A stretch of DNA of 64,000 nucleotides from Apostichopus japonicus (lineage: Eukaryota > Echinodermata > Holothuroidea > Aspidochirotida > Stichopodidae), in NCBI RefSeq assembly GCF_037975245.1, contig NC_092580.1, forward strand, positions 34,131,001 through 34,195,000, given 5' to 3'. Position 1 is the stretch's first letter. Every line of letters starts with the position of its first letter. Below the pieces are notes generated by a model, which saw only the letters and a list, made by a program, of their open reading frames with translations, did not search any database and was not told the origin of the DNA. This document shows positions 1-13,011 of this stretch, piece after piece. The position numbers and the translations under genes are program-made.

Positions 1-129
1 TAAGTTAAATAGTGAGACAAGTCTTGATTGCATTGTTGATTTCATGAATTGATTAATAGAGCAGTGTAGATGAAAGCGTTTCTTTCGAAACTTTTTGACT
101 CAACGTTTTCTTTTACACTAAGAAAGAAA

Positions 130-400
130 TTTGACGTGACCAACAATGTAACGATCAGGAATACGGATATATTCAGCATTACTGTTCGAGTGGAGTTGTT
201 CTTCATTAGTGCTGTGAACAATGCATTACCTCCCGTAGTAGTAAAACCCTTTATAAAGAAATGTTTCACTGGAAGTGGATGGAAGATATACGCCTCCGTT
301 ACCTATTTGAGTAAACCTGTATACAACCTCAGTGTGAATGCCACAATTCGAGGACCAGATGGAGCTAGTCATGAATTATTGTTGAGCGATATACCTGAAG
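130..400 (+). CDS. CLCA-like C-terminal domain, exon a (5' edge uncertain)
   Basis: The reading frame up to the donor at 401 (GTGAGT) carries the motif NNALPPVVV and then IYASVTYLSKPVYNLSVNAT, followed by RGPDGASHELLLSD. This pattern (N-x-LPP, then a beta-sandwich 'K-P-V-x-N-x-x-V-x-A' stretch) is what I know from the region after the VWA domain of CLCA proteins (calcium-activated chloride channel regulators: secreted or membrane metalloprotease/VWA proteins). The exon ends in phase 1 and joins in frame to the exon at 1215. The metalloprotease and VWA domains would lie left of the window. The acceptor is not clear; AG sites near 158 and 176 are candidates. Confidence 0.6.
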
Positions 401-1214
401 GTGAGTATGATTTTCAGATAAATTGTCTTTTAAAAGTCACTCAACTAGGGAATCTTCAAGAATGAAGTTGAACGGTGTTAAAGGTGTTTAGGATTAATTA
501 GACTGAATTCGCAAAATTGTAACTAGAAAAAGTCACAAGCCAAAATACAAAATATTGTGATAAGTGGACAATAAGGTTCACTGCTAACGGAACAGCCGGA
601 ATACACGTGCCTGCCAGTGGGGAAATATCCTCAAGGAAATTGAAGGCACAATTATGGTATTGATCTGACATTGTCGAACGACATTGAGTAGTATTAAACT
701 CTTAGGGCTACTTACCAAACCTCTGTCAAGTTTCTTTTAAGGGTGAATGAATTTTCAAGACGGCCGCTTCCATAAATTGTACTAGTTCAAGCGAGTTAGT
801 CTTATAAAACAACCGTTTGAAAGCACCTTTGCATGATTACCTACAAAAATCTTTAGCAAGTAAAAGTAAGTAAAAGCAAGTAAGTAAAACATGTTATTTG
901 AGATCACAAGTCTTATGTCCCCCATTTGGGATTTTTTGTTGCATCTGAGGACCTGACGCATTGATCTGTGTCCTAGACTAAAAGTCCAATCGATTAGGTT
1001 GATGAGCCGTAAGTGTTTCAAGGGTCATATCTCTTTGAAGTAAACCAACTTTTCAACTACTGTGATTGCTAACATCTTCCCGTCACCTGTCTAAGACACA
1101 CGTCTAGGATTACTAGGCTTCAACTTTAGGCTTCCTTGCATCACTGCAGAGATGCCACAACTTCCTTCTGTTTTATGTTTAAACCCAAGTGATGTTAAAT
1201 TTGCCTTTGTACAG
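401..1214 (+). other. Intron of the CLCA-HYR gene
   Basis: The donor GTGAGT is at 401 and the acceptor TTTGTACAG ends at 1214. I see no gene or repeat inside apart from a short 'aagtaagtaaa' type run near 860-890. Confidence 0.6.
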
Positions 1215-1367
1215 AGTCTGATGATATGATGGACGGGATATATTCAAATGTCATTGATGTCAACGGAAGCGGATGCTACTCTGTTCAAGTTACGGTTAAA
1301 GGAACAAATAATATTACTTGGAATATGGAAAATCTTCAGCCTAGTGGTGTCGTACCTTCTGAATGCG
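1215..1367 (+). CDS. CLCA-like C-terminal domain, exon b
   Basis: This exon of 153 nt is phase 1 at both ends (acceptor ACAG at 1214, donor GTGAGT at 1368). It reads ESDDMMDGIYSNVIDVNG and then SGCYSVQVTVKG. The 'D-G-x-Y-S ... G-x-Y-S-V-x-V' signature is the second half of the CLCA beta-sandwich, where vertebrate members have 'DDGVYSR...GRYSVKV'. It completes the domain begun in exon a. The last residues before the donor are VPSECG. Confidence 0.7.
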
Positions 1368-2415
1368 GTGAGTACATACCAACCCCCCCCCCCCCTCCGA
1401 CGCCTCAACGACCTTGGTGCAGGCATTCAAGTATCAGACGTAAATTAAGTATGCATTTGTAGGCTCAGTTAACTAGTTCGGGGTTGCCGTTAATCCGTAA
1501 TTGACGGGAACTATCATATTAGCACCAGGTAGTTGCGTCACAAGCTAAATATAGCTGTTATTTTGCGCTCTGCCATCTTTGCGACGTCCCCCCCCCCCAA
1601 CCCCCACCTCGCCCCACACACTATCCAAGGAGATAACACACTACCAGGCTTGTTATATCAAGTGTATGGTTATAAACGTATGCTATCATTATATCGACCG
1701 TCCGAAAGTTAACGTGTCCGACGAATATACAGACTTAAACCGATTAATTTTATAAAACCGATGGACTATGGTGCTGGACAGACAGTTTCGAAGTGGCTGA
1801 ATGAATGAAGCCTAAGTCGGTGAAACTGAGCCTCAGATAAAATAAATTTAAATCATAATTATTGTAAATCATAGACGAAAACCTAACGGCAATTGAAAAT
1901 CATATCGATATAGCATTTTGATGTTTTTAAGATTATTTAAATACTAAATTTGATTCGGCAAGTAACAAATTGTACTGGAAAAGTTAATGATCCAATTATA
2001 AAGAAAAAAATTGGGTTTTTGTAGACAAATTGTGAAAGATGTATTTATGGGATGTAAACAGAATAAGAACAGAACACACAGGATTATTATCTAAGAGTAT
2101 AGTGCCTTTATCTACAATATATCAAATTCATATTTTTAGTTTGACTACCCTTCAACAATTTAGCGGCTGGAACCCAGGAATAAACTGCTCAATTTGGATA
2201 AAGAAACATTCATCATAGTACCGTTAGAAATGGTTTCAACTGTTTTGGAATATTTGCAAAAGTACCTTATATGAATTATATGACCGAACTTGTCTATTGC
2301 GAAACTTCCCCCTACTCGAACTCTTTGCACCCCTCAGCACCCCCCCCCCCCTTGAAAAGTAAAGTTGCGCCACTGCCCACTAAGTTCAGCGTTATTCTTG
2401 TTTTTGTTTCGTCAG
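1368..2415 (+). other. Intron with C-runs
   Basis: This intron lies between exons b and c. It holds long C-runs near 1382-1396 and 1589-1599, and another near 2340-2352. No coding signal is visible. Confidence 0.6.
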
Positions 2416-2502
2416 ACGTACCATTAAATCCTTTAAATGCAGCATTGGAAAATGCCGACTCACTGATGCGGATGCCGAAAGAGTTGAATTTCCATGTGAC
2501 AG
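2416..2502 (+). CDS. Linker exon c between CLCA-like domain and HYR array
   Basis: This exon is 87 nt, 29 codons, phase 1-1. The acceptor TTTCGTCAG ends at 2415 and the donor GTATAG starts at 2503. It begins DVPLNPLNAALENADS and joins in frame at both ends. CLCA proteins have a short 'DVPNAPIPD'-like linker at the same place, which supports the model. No domain of its own is evident. Confidence 0.55.
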
Positions 2503-4102
2503 GTATAGTTTTCAGTGTATTGAGTAGTGTTATGCCAAGCCAGCATTTTCCAGCAAGTCCGTTATGTAGTCCATAACGACCATATGTGTTAAGAATCAAC
2601 GAGGATGGTCATAATATTACGCTACAAGGCCATTAACGTAAGTCGTAACGACCATATGTGTTGTAACGATCAGCGAGTGTAGGTCATAATAATTCGCTGC
2701 AGGTTCGTCAATGTAGTCTATAACGGCCATATGTGTTGTATCAATCAGCGAGTGTAGGTCCTTTAATGTAGTCCATAACGACCATATCTTTTATAAGAAT
2801 CAACGAGGATGGTCATAATAATTCGCTGCAGGTTCGTCAATGTAGTCTATAACGGCCATATATGTTGTAACGATTAGCGAGTATAGGTCCGTTAATGTAG
2901 TCCATAACGACCATATGTTTTGTCTGAAGCAACGAGGATGGTCATAATAATACGTTGCAAGTCCTTAACGTAATCCATAACGACCATATGTGTTGTAACG
3001 ATTAGCGAGCGCAGGTCCGTTAATGTAGTCCATAAACTACCATATGTTTTGTAAGAAGCAACGAGGATGGTCATAATAATACACTGCAGGTCCGTTAATG
3101 TAGTCCATAACGACCATATGTGTTGTAACAATCAGCGATTGTTGGTCCGTTAACGTAGTCCATAACGACCATATCTTTTGTAAGAATCAAAGAGGATGGT
3201 CATAATAATACACTGCCGCTGATGACAGGCAATAATTGCTATCAAAAGTTATGTCCAAACATTTTCATCTTAGTTGAAATCATCTTTGCGCATTATTTGT
3301 ACATTTAAGTAAAGTTACGTTTTTCAAAATGACCTAAATAACAAGCAAGAAACAAAAAACTTTAGTTGTAAAACAAATTGCAAGAACTTAATGCTTCTCT
3401 CAATTGCCCATAACTAATAAAAGAGCTTCTACTTTGTATATTACAGGAACTTGATTTATCCACTTGTAAAAGAAATATAAACTTGTGAAAAAAAAATCCG
3501 TTGCAAACTGAAGCTTCTTCTCTCGTATTTTGTTACCAAAAATGTAATATTTCATGAGAAAGATCAAAAAGTTATTAGGATGGCTTATTAGCAACTTATA
3601 GGCGAGAAAAAGTAGTCTCTTTTAGGGAAAAAAAATCGCAGACCAAAAACCACCTGTTCAACATCCACAATGAAATAAGATTCAAGCACAAAAATGATTC
3701 AAAGTATTGTTATGGGTCTATATGACATTTCTGAATGAGCAAAGCTATACTAATGTCTAAGTTTATTAGCAAAGCTGCTACCTATACCCATCGTGTTTTG
3801 CGTTCTTTGCTGAAAGTTTGAGTGGACATGTGTAAATCAGATTCGAAGATTCTTCCGGGTTAAATAAAAACATCGTTATTAGCAGATTTTGTGATATGCA
3901 GCTGATACCTACATATTGAATTATTGCCAACATGTTTTAGACGACTTACTAGAGCTTTTGTGACCATCAATTTGTAGAATATTGAGCGTTGGACAATGAG
4001 CAGTGTCCCTTCTTATAATCTTTCATTGGTTAAATCTACAATGGAAGCATATCTGAGTACATTTGCTAGAGAATCTTTCTTCTCTGCTTTTATCATTTGA
4101 AG
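2503..4102 (+). other. Intron before the HYR array
   Basis: It contains the minisatellite at 2566-3225. From about 3700 to the acceptor at 4102 the sequence is paralogous to the introns before the HYR relic exons at 48687 and 49525: the same 'tattgccaacatgtttta' and 'ggacaatgagcagtgtccctt' landmarks appear near 48510 and 48585. Confidence 0.6.
2566..3225 (+). repeat. Intronic minisatellite, alternating 55/74-bp monomers
   Basis: The landmark 'taacgaccatatg' or a close variant recurs near 2576, 2646, 2723, 2777, 2852, 2907, 2980, 3034, 3108 and 3166. Spacing mostly alternates between about 54-58 and 70-77 bp, so the real period is a dimer of about 130 bp. Each monomer also contains 'gtccataac' and 'ggtcataataat'. 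Copies differ by substitutions, so the array is not very recent. Confidence 0.8.
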
Positions 4103-4345
4103 ATGTGACTCCTCCAATGGCTAGTTGCCAAGAAAATATAATAACCGATGCAAGTCTGCAGGGAGGAACCACTGCAAGTGTTGATCTTGTGACATCATGT
4201 TCTGACAACATTGACACAGGCATTCAAGCTGCTTGTAATGCAACAAGCCAAAGTGAATTTCCAGTTGGTGTAACAAAAGTGACTTGTTCTTGTGAAGATT
4301 TGTCTCAAAATACTGACGAATGTTCTTTCACCGTCACTGTTAAAG
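4103..4345 (+). CDS. HYR exon 1 (divergent first unit)
   Basis: This is the first hyalin-repeat domain of the array: 81 codons, phase 1-1, reading D-VTPPMASCQENIITDA and ending SQNTDECSFTVTVK. HYR domains are immunoglobulin-like extracellular modules first described in sea urchin hyalin; here six cysteines sit at domain positions 9, 33, 45, 62, 64 and 74. It departs from the array majority at P4, M6, Q10, E11, N12, I14, S18, G21, S26, L29, N46, Q50 and K59. Its N-terminal half instead resembles the relic exons near 48.7 and 49.5 kb. It carries an N-A-T glycosylation sequon at 46. Confidence 0.85.
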
Positions 4346-5077
4346 GTTAGTTTGGGTGAATTTCTTACATATTGCTAAGAAGTTTAAAAACAGATCATCT
4401 GATTGCTTCTGTTTAATTGAGTCATTTCTCGAAAGTTTATTTCCATTATCAACAACGAATGTTTAAAGCCTAATTTATTCGATGGGAAGTTACTGAAAAC
4501 TATCACGGAGAAATTATCTTATCATGCACCAGAAAATGTTTGGCTAGTTTGTAAGAAGCCAAACCCTGTAGATGATCTGCATAGATCTTAGCAACACATG
4601 TGATGTTCTAATTCCGTGACCACAAATCTCTTCTGATGCTCCTTTTCAAACTAAAAAAAATGATACTAAGTATCGGAAGGGTCCTTATGACATTTCAGAC
4701 TGACCAAAGTTATATTTATGTTTAACTTTATTCATGAACACCAAAGCTGTTAACTATACTTATGCCCATGAGGTTTCATTCCTTGAATGAAAAGTTGTGA
4801 AGACAATTGTTAACCAGTTTTAGACATTGCTATGGCTTGAAAAACATCATTTACTGGTATATTTTATGATATGTGGCTGACATTTGCAACTGCATTTATT
4901 GTCCACGTCTTTTAGACGACATAATATAGCATTTGCGACCATCAGTTTGTTGCAAATTTAAAGTTAAACAATGAGCAATTTTATTTCTTAGCACCTCCCA
5001 ACATTTAAATATACAGTACTATCACATCTGAGTACATTTTCTAGTTAACCTTTCTTGTCTGCTTTTATAATTTAAAG

Positions 5078-5320
5078 ATGTGACTCATCCTTATGCGAGC
5101 TGTCCAAATGATATAGATACTGATGCAAGGCTGCAAGAAGGCACCACTGCAAGAGTTGATTTTGTGACATCATGTTCTGACAACATTGACACAGGCATTC
5201 AAGCTGCTTGTGATGCAACCAGCGAAAGTGAATTTCCAGTGGGTGTAACAACAGTGACTTGTTCTTGTGAAGATTTGTCTCAAAATACTGATGAATGTTC
5301 TTTTACCGTAACAGTTAAAG
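5078..5320 (+). CDS. HYR exon 2 (majority form)
   Basis: This exon encodes the commonest version of the domain, with THPYASCPNDIDTDARLQEG at its start and CDATSES at 45-51, so it has no N-A-T sequon. Exons 5, 7, 8, 9, 11, 12, 17 and 20 encode the identical protein. The following intron is the 732-bp type. Confidence 0.85.
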
Positions 5321-6052
5321 GTTAGTTTGAGTGAATTTCTTACATATTGCAAAGAAGTTTAAAAACAGATCATCTGATTGCTTCTGTTTAATTGAGTCAT
5401 TTCTCGAAAGTTTATTTCCATTATCAACAACGAATGTTTAAAGCCTAATTTATTTGATGGGAAGTTACTGAAAACTATCACGGAGAAATTATCTTATCAT
5501 GCACCAGAAAATGTTTGCCTAGTTTGTAAGAAGCTAAACCCTGTGGCTGATCTGCATAGATCTTAGCAACACATGTGATGTTCTAATTCCTTAGCCAAAA
5601 GTCTTTTCTTATCCTGCTTTTCACACCAAAAAATTAATACTGAGTATGGGAATGGGCCTTTATGACATTTCAGACAGACCAAAGCTATATTAATGTTTAA
5701 CTTTATTGATATACAACAAAGATGTTGCCTATACCTACATCCATGATGTATAACTTCCTTGAATGAAAAGTTGTGAAGACAATTGTTAACAAGTTTCAAA
5801 CATTCTTTCTGGCTTGAAAAACATCATTACTGGTATATTTCAGGATATTTGGCTTACACTTGCAATTGCATTTATTGTCAACATCTTTTAGAGGACATAA
5901 TATAGCATTTGTGACCATCAGTTTGTTACAAATATAGAGTTAGAAAATGAGCAATTTTATTTCTTAGCACCTCCCAACATTTAAATATACAGTACTATCA
6001 CATCTGAGTACATTTGCTAGTTAACCTTTCTTGTCTGCTTTATAATTTAAAG

Positions 6053-6295
6053 ATGTGACTCATCCTAATGCGAGCTGTCCAAATGATGTAGATACTGATG
6101 CAAGGCTGCAAGAAGGCACCACTGCAAGAGTTGATTTTGTGACATCATGTTCTGACAACATTGACATAGGCATTCAAGCTGCTTGTAATGCAACCAGCGA
6201 AAGTGAATTTCCAGTGGGTGTAACAACAGTGACTTGTTCTTGTGAAGATTTGTCTCAAAATACTGATGAATGTTCTTTTACCGTAACAGTTAAAG
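6053..6295 (+). CDS. HYR exon 3
   Basis: Compared with the majority form it has N6, V13, I39 and N46, so the N-A-T sequon is present. It is followed by the shortest intron class, 315 bp. Confidence 0.85.
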
Positions 6296-6610
6296 GTTAG
6301 TTTGAGTGAATTTCTTACAATGAAAAGTTGTGAAGGCAATTGTTAACCAGTTTTAGACATTCTTCTGGCTTGAAAAACATCATTTACTGGTATATTTTAT
6401 GATATGTGGCTGACATTTGCAACTGCATTTATTGTCAACGTCTTTTAGACGACATAATATAGCATTTGCGACTTTTAGTTTGTTGCAAATTTAGAGTTAA
6501 ACAATGAGCAATTTTATTTCTTAGCACCTCCCAACATTTAAATATACAATACTATCACATCTGAGTACATTTTCTAGTTAACCTTTCTTGTCTGCTTTTA
6601 TAATTTGAAG

Positions 6611-6853
6611 ATGTGACTCATCCTAATGCGAGCTGTCCAAATGATATAGATACTGATGCAAGGCTGCAAGAAGGCACCACTGCAAGAGTTGATTATGTGA
6701 CATCATGTTCTGACAACATTGACACAGGCATTCAAGCTGCTTGTAATGCAACCAGCGAAAGTGAATTTCCAGTGGGTGTAACAACAGTGACTTGTTCTTG
6801 TGAAGATTTGTCTCAAAATACTGATGAATGTTCTTTTACCGTAACAGTTAAAG
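6611..6853 (+). CDS. HYR exon 4
   Basis: Differences from the majority form are N6, Y29 and N46 (sequon present). The 1,009-bp intron after it is a mosaic of a partial and a full 446-bp intronic module. Confidence 0.85.
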
Positions 6854-7862
6854 GTTAGTTTGAGTGAATTTCTTACAATGAAAAGTTGTGAAGGCAATTG
6901 TTAACCAGTTTTAGACATTCTTCTGGCTTGAAAAACATCATTTACTGGTATATTTTACCACAAATCTCTTCTGATGTTCCTTTTCAAACTAAAAAAAATA
7001 GATACTAAGTATCGTAAGGGTCCTTATGACATTTCAGACTGACCAAAGTTATATTTATGTTTAACTTTATTCATGAACACCAAAGCTGTTAACTATACTT
7101 ATGCCCATGAGGTTTCATTTCTTGAATGAAAAGTTGTGAAGACAATTGATAACCAGTTTTAGACATTTCTATGGCTTGAAAAACATCATTTACTGGTATA
7201 TTTTATGATATGTGGCTAACACTTGCAACTGCATTTATTGTCAATGTTTAAAGCCTAATTTATTCGATGGGAAGTTACTGAAAACTATCACGGAGAAATT
7301 ATCTTATCATGCACCAGAACATGTTTGGCTAGTTTGTAAGAAGCCAAACCCTGTGGCTGATCTGCATAGATCTTAGCAACACATGTGATGTTCTAATTCC
7401 GTGACCGCAAATCTCTTCTGATGCTCCTTTTCAAACTAAAAAAATTGATACTAAGTATCGGAAGGGTCCTTATGACATTTCAGACTGACCAAAGTTATAT
7501 TTATGTTTAACTTTATTCATGAACACCAAAGCTGTTAACTATACTTACGCCCATGAGGTTTCATTTCTTGAATGAAAAGTTGTGAAGACAATTGATAACC
7601 AGTTTTAGACATTTCTATGGCTTGAAAAACATCATTTACTGGTATATTTTATGATATGTGGCTGACATTTGCAACTGCATTTATTGTCAACGTCTTTTAG
7701 ACGACATAATATAGCATTTGCGACTATCAGTTTGTTGCAAGTTTAGAGTTAAACAATGAGCAATTTTATTTCTTAGCACCTCCCAACATTTAAATATACA
7801 GTACTATCACATCTGAGTACATTTTCTAGTTAACCTTTCTTGTCTGCTTTTATAATTTAAAG

Positions 7863-8105
7863 ATGTGACTCATCCTTATGCGAGCTGTCCAAATGATATA
7901 GATACTGATGCAAGGCTGCAAGAAGGCACCACTGCAAGAGTTGATTTTGTGACATCATGTTCTGACAACATTGACACAGGCATTCAAGCTGCTTGTGATG
8001 CAACCAGCGAAAGTGAATTTCCAGTGGGTGTAACAACAGTGACTTGTTCTTGTGAAGATTTGTCTCAAAATACTGATGAATGTTCTTTTACCGTAACAGT
8101 TAAAG
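7863..8105 (+). CDS. HYR exon 5 (majority form)
   Basis: The protein is identical to exon 2 (D46, no sequon). The 761-bp intron that follows has one 446-bp module, starting at 8247. Confidence 0.85.
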
Positions 8106-8866
8106 GTTAGTTTGAGTGAATTTCTTACAATGAAAAGTTGTGAAGGCAATTGTTAACCAGTTTTAGACATTCTTCTGGCTTAAAAAACTTCATTTACTGG
8201 TGTATTGTATGATATGTGGCTAACACTTGCAACTGCATTTATTGTCAATGTTTAAAGCCTAATTTATTTGATGGGAAGTTACTGAAAACTATCACGGAGA
8301 AATTATCTTATCATGCACCAGAAAATGTTTGGCTAGTTTGTAAGAAGCCAAACCCTGTGGCTGATCTGCATAGATCTTAGCAACACATGTGATGTTCTAA
8401 TTCCGTGACCGCAAATCTCTTCTGATGCTCCTTTTCAAACTAAAAAAATTGATACTAAGTATCGGAAGGGTCCTTATGACATTTCAGACTGACCAAAGTT
8501 ATATTTATGTTTAACTTTATTCATGAACACCAAAGCTGTTAACTATACTTACGCCCATGAGGTTTCATTTCTTGAATGAAAAGTTGTGAAGACAATTGAT
8601 AACCAGTGTTAGACATTTCTATGGCTTGAAAAACATCATTTACTGGTATATTTTATGATATGTGGCTGACATTTGCAACTGCATTTATTGTCAACGTCTT
8701 TTAGACGACATAATATAGCATTTGCGACTATCAGTTTGTTGCAAGTTTAGAGTTAAACAATGAGCAATTTTATTTCTTAGCACCTCCCAACATTTAAATA
8801 TACAGTACTATCACATCTGAGTACATTTTCTAGTTAACCTTTCTTGTCTGCTTTTATAATTTAAAG

Positions 8867-9109
8867 ATGTGACTCATCCTTATGCGAGCTGTCCAAATGA
8901 TATAGATACTGATGCAAGGCTGCAAGAAGGCACCACTGCAAGAGTTGATTTTGTGACATCATGTTCTGACAACATTGACACAGGCATTCAAGCTGCTTGT
9001 GATGCAACCAGCGAAAGTGAATTTCCAGTGGGTGTAACAACAGTGACTTGTTCTTGTGAAGATTTGTCTCAAAATACTGATGAATGTTCTTTTACCTTAA
9101 CAGTTAAAG
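8867..9109 (+). CDS. HYR exon 6
   Basis: This is the majority form except L78 in the last beta strand (SFTLTVK). It is followed by a 761-bp intron. Confidence 0.85.
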
Positions 9110-9870
9110 GTTAGTTTGAGTGAATTTCTTACAATGAAAAGTTGTGAAGGCAATTGTTAACCAGTTTTAGACATTCTTCTGGCTTAAAAAACTTCATTTA
9201 CTGGTGTATTGTATGATATGTGGCTAACACTTGCAACTGCATTTATTGTCAATGTTTAAAGCCTAATTTATTTGATGGGAAGTTACTGAAAACTATCACG
9301 GAGAAATTATCTTATCATGCACCAGAAAATGTTTGGCTAGTTTGTAAGAAGCCAAACCCTGTGGCTGATCTGCATAGATCTTAGCAACACATGTGATGTT
9401 CTAATTCCGTGACCGCAAATCTCTTCTGATGCTCCTTTTCAAACTAAAAAAATTGATACTAAGTATCGGAAGGGTCCTTATGACATTTCAGACTGACCAA
9501 AGTTATATTTATGTTTAACTTTATTCATGAACACCAAAGCTGTTAACTATACTTATGCCCATGAGGTTTCATTTCTTGAATGAAAAGTTGTGAAGACAAT
9601 TGTTAACCAGTTTTAGACATTGCTATGGCTTGAAAAACATCATTTACTGGTATATTTTATGATATGTGGCTGACATTTGCAACTGCATTTATTGTCAACG
9701 TCTTTTAGAAGACATAATATAGCATTTGCGACTATCAGTTTGTTGCAAGTTTAGAGTTAAACAATGAGCAATTTTATTTCTTAGCACCTCCCAACATTTA
9801 AATATACAGTACTATCACATCTGAGTACATTTTCTAGTTAACCTTTCTTGTCTGCTTTTATAATTTAAAG

Positions 9871-10113
9871 ATGTGACTCATCCTTATGCGAGCTGTCCAA
9901 ATGATATAGATACTGATGCAAGGCTGCAAGAAGGCACCACTGCAAGAGTTGATTTTGTGACATCATGTTCTGACAACATTGACACAGGCATTCAAGCTGC
10001 TTGTGATGCAACCAGCGAAAGTGAATTTCCAGTGGGTGTAACAACAGTGACTTGTTCTTGTGAAGATTTGTCTCAAAATACTGATGAATGTTCTTTTACC
10101 GTAACAGTTAAAG
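9871..10113 (+). CDS. HYR exon 7 (majority form)
   Basis: The protein is identical to exon 2. The next intron is 1,206 bp with two 446-bp modules (10255 and 10701). Confidence 0.85.
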
Positions 10114-11319
10114 GTTAGTTTGAGTGAATTTCTTACAATGAAAAGTTGTGAAGGCAATTGTTAACCAGTTTTAGACATTCTTCTGGCTTAAAAAACTTCA
10201 TTTAATGGTGTATTGTATGATATGTGGCTAACACTTGCAACTGCATTTATTGTCAATGTTTAAAGCCTAATTTATTTGATGGGAAGTTACTGAAAACTAT
10301 CACGGAGAAATTATCTTATCATGCACCAGAAAATGTTTGGCTAGTTTGTAAGAAGCCAAACCCTGTGGCTGATCTGCATAGATCTTAGCAACACATGTGA
10401 TGTTCTAATTCCGTGACCGCAAATCTCTTCTGATGCTCCTTTTCAAACTAAAAAAATTGATACTAAGTATCGGAAGGGTCCTTATGACATTTCAGACTGA
10501 CCAAAGTTATATTTATGTTTAACTTTATTCATGAACACCAAAGCTGTTAACTATACTTACGCCCATGAGGTTTCATTTCTTGAATGAAAAGTTGTGAAGA
10601 CAATTGATAACCAGTTTTAGACATTTCTATGGCTTGAAAAACATCATTTACTGGTATATTTTATGATATGTGGCTAACACTTGCAACTGCATTTATTGTC
10701 AATGTTTAAAGCCTAATTATTCGATGGGAAGTTACTGAAAACTATCACGGAGAAATTATCTTATCATGCACCAGAAAATGTTTGGCTAGTTTGTAAGAAG
10801 CCAAACCCTGTGGCTGATCTGCATAGATCTTAGCAACACATGTGATGTTCTAATTCCGTGACCGCAAATCTCTTCTGATGCTCCTTTTCAAACTAAAAAA
10901 ATTGATACTAAGTATCGGAAGGGTCCTTATGACATTTCAGACTGACCAAAGTTATATTTATGTTTAACTTTATTCATGAACACCAAAGCTGTTAACTATA
11001 CTTACGCCCATGAGGTTTCATTTCTTGAATGAAAAGTTGTGAAGACAATTGATAACCAGTTTTAGACATTTCTATGGCTTGAAAAACATCATTTACTGGT
11101 ATATTTTATGATATGTGGCTGACATTTGCAACTGCATTTATTGTCAACGTCTTTTAGACGACATAATATAGCATTTGCGACTATCAGTTTGTTGCAAGTT
11201 TAGAGTTAAACAATGAGCAATTTTATTTCTTAGCACCTCCCAACATTTAAATATACAGTACTATCACATCTGAGTACATTTTCTAGTTAACCTTTCTTGT
11301 CTGCTTTTATAATTTAAAG

Positions 11320-11562
11320 ATGTGACTCATCCTTATGCGAGCTGTCCAAATGATATAGATACTGATGCAAGGCTGCAAGAAGGCACCACTGCAAGAGTTG
11401 ATTTTGTGACATCATGTTCTGACAACATTGACACAGGCATTCAAGCTGCTTGTGATGCAACCAGCGAAAGTGAATTTCCAGTGGGTGTAACAACAGTGAC
11501 TTGTTCTTGTGAAGATTTGTCTCAAAATACTGATGAATGTTCTTTTACCGTAACAGTTAAAG
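11320..11562 (+). CDS. HYR exon 8 (majority form)
   Basis: The protein is identical to exon 2. With exon 7 it forms a 1,449-bp tandem unit, repeated at 9871 and 11320. Confidence 0.85.
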
Positions 11563-12768
11563 GTTAGTTTGAGTGAATTTCTTACAATGAAAAGTTGTGA
11601 AGGCAATTGTTAACCAGTTTTAGACATTCTTCTGGCTTAAAAAACTTCATTTAATGGTGTATTGTATGATATGTGGCTAACACTTGCAACTGCATTTATT
11701 GTCAATGTTTAAAGCCTAATTTATTTGATGGGAAGTTACTGAAAACTATCACGGAGAAATTATCTTATCATGCACCAGAAAATGTTTGGCTAGTTTGTAA
11801 GAAGCCAAACCCTGTGGCTGATCTGCATAGATCTTAGCAACACATGTGATGTTCTAATTCCGTGACCGCAAATCTCTTCTGATGCTCCTTTTCAAACTAA
11901 AAAATTGATACTAAGTATCGGAAGGGTCCTTATGACATTTCAGACTGACCAAAGTTATATTTATGTTTAACTTTATTCATGAACACCAAAGCTGTTAACT
12001 ATACTTACGCCCATGAGGTTTCTTTTCTTGAATGAAAAGTTGTGAAGACAATTGATAACCAGTTTTAGACATTTCTATGGCTTGAAAAACATCATTTACT
12101 GGTATATTTTATGATATGTGGCTAACACTTGCAACTGCATTTATTGTCAATGTTTAAAGCCTAATTTATTCGATGGGAAGTTACTGAAAACTATCACGGA
12201 GAAATTATCTTATCATGCACCAGAAAATGTTTGGCTAGTTTGTAAGAAGCCAAACCCTGTGGCTGATCTGCATAGATCTTAGCAACACATGTGATGTTCT
12301 AATTCCGTGACCGCAAATCTCTTCTGATGCTCCTTTTCAAACTAAAAAAATTGATACTAAGTATCGGAAGGGTCCTTATGACATTTCAGACTGACCAAAG
12401 TTATATTTATGTTTAACTTTATTCATGAACACCAAAGCTGTTAACTATAATTATGCCCATGAGGTTTCATTCCTTGAATGAAAAGTTGTGAAGACAATTG
12501 TTAACCAGTTTTAGACATTGCTATGGCTTGAAAAACATCATTTACTGGTATATTTTATGATATGTGGCTGACATTTGCAACTGCATTTATTGTCCACGTC
12601 TTTTAGACGACATAATATAGCATTTGCGACTATCAGTTTGTTGCAAGTTTAGAGTTAAACAATGAGCAATTTTATTTCTTAGCACCTCCCAACATTTAAA
12701 TATACAATACTATCACATCTGAGTACATTTTCTAGTTAACCTTTCTTGTCTGCTTTTATAATTTAAAG

Positions 12769-13011
12769 ATGTGACTCATCCTTATGCGAGCTGTCCAAAT
12801 GATATAGATACTGATGCAAGGCTGCAAGAAGGCACCACTGCAAGAGTTGATTTTGTGACATCATGTTCTGACAACATTGACACAGGCATTCAAGCTGCTT
12901 GTGATGCAACCAGCGAAAGTGAATTTCCAGTGGGTGTAACAACAGTGACTTGTTCTTGTGAAGATTTGTCTCAAAATACTGATGAATGTTCTTTTACCGT
13001 AACAGTTAAAG
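12769..13011 (+). CDS. HYR exon 9 (majority form)
   Basis: The protein is identical to exon 2. Its 732-bp intron is the same type as the intron after exon 2, so exons 9-11 echo the block of exons 2-5 minus one 558-bp unit. Confidence 0.85.
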
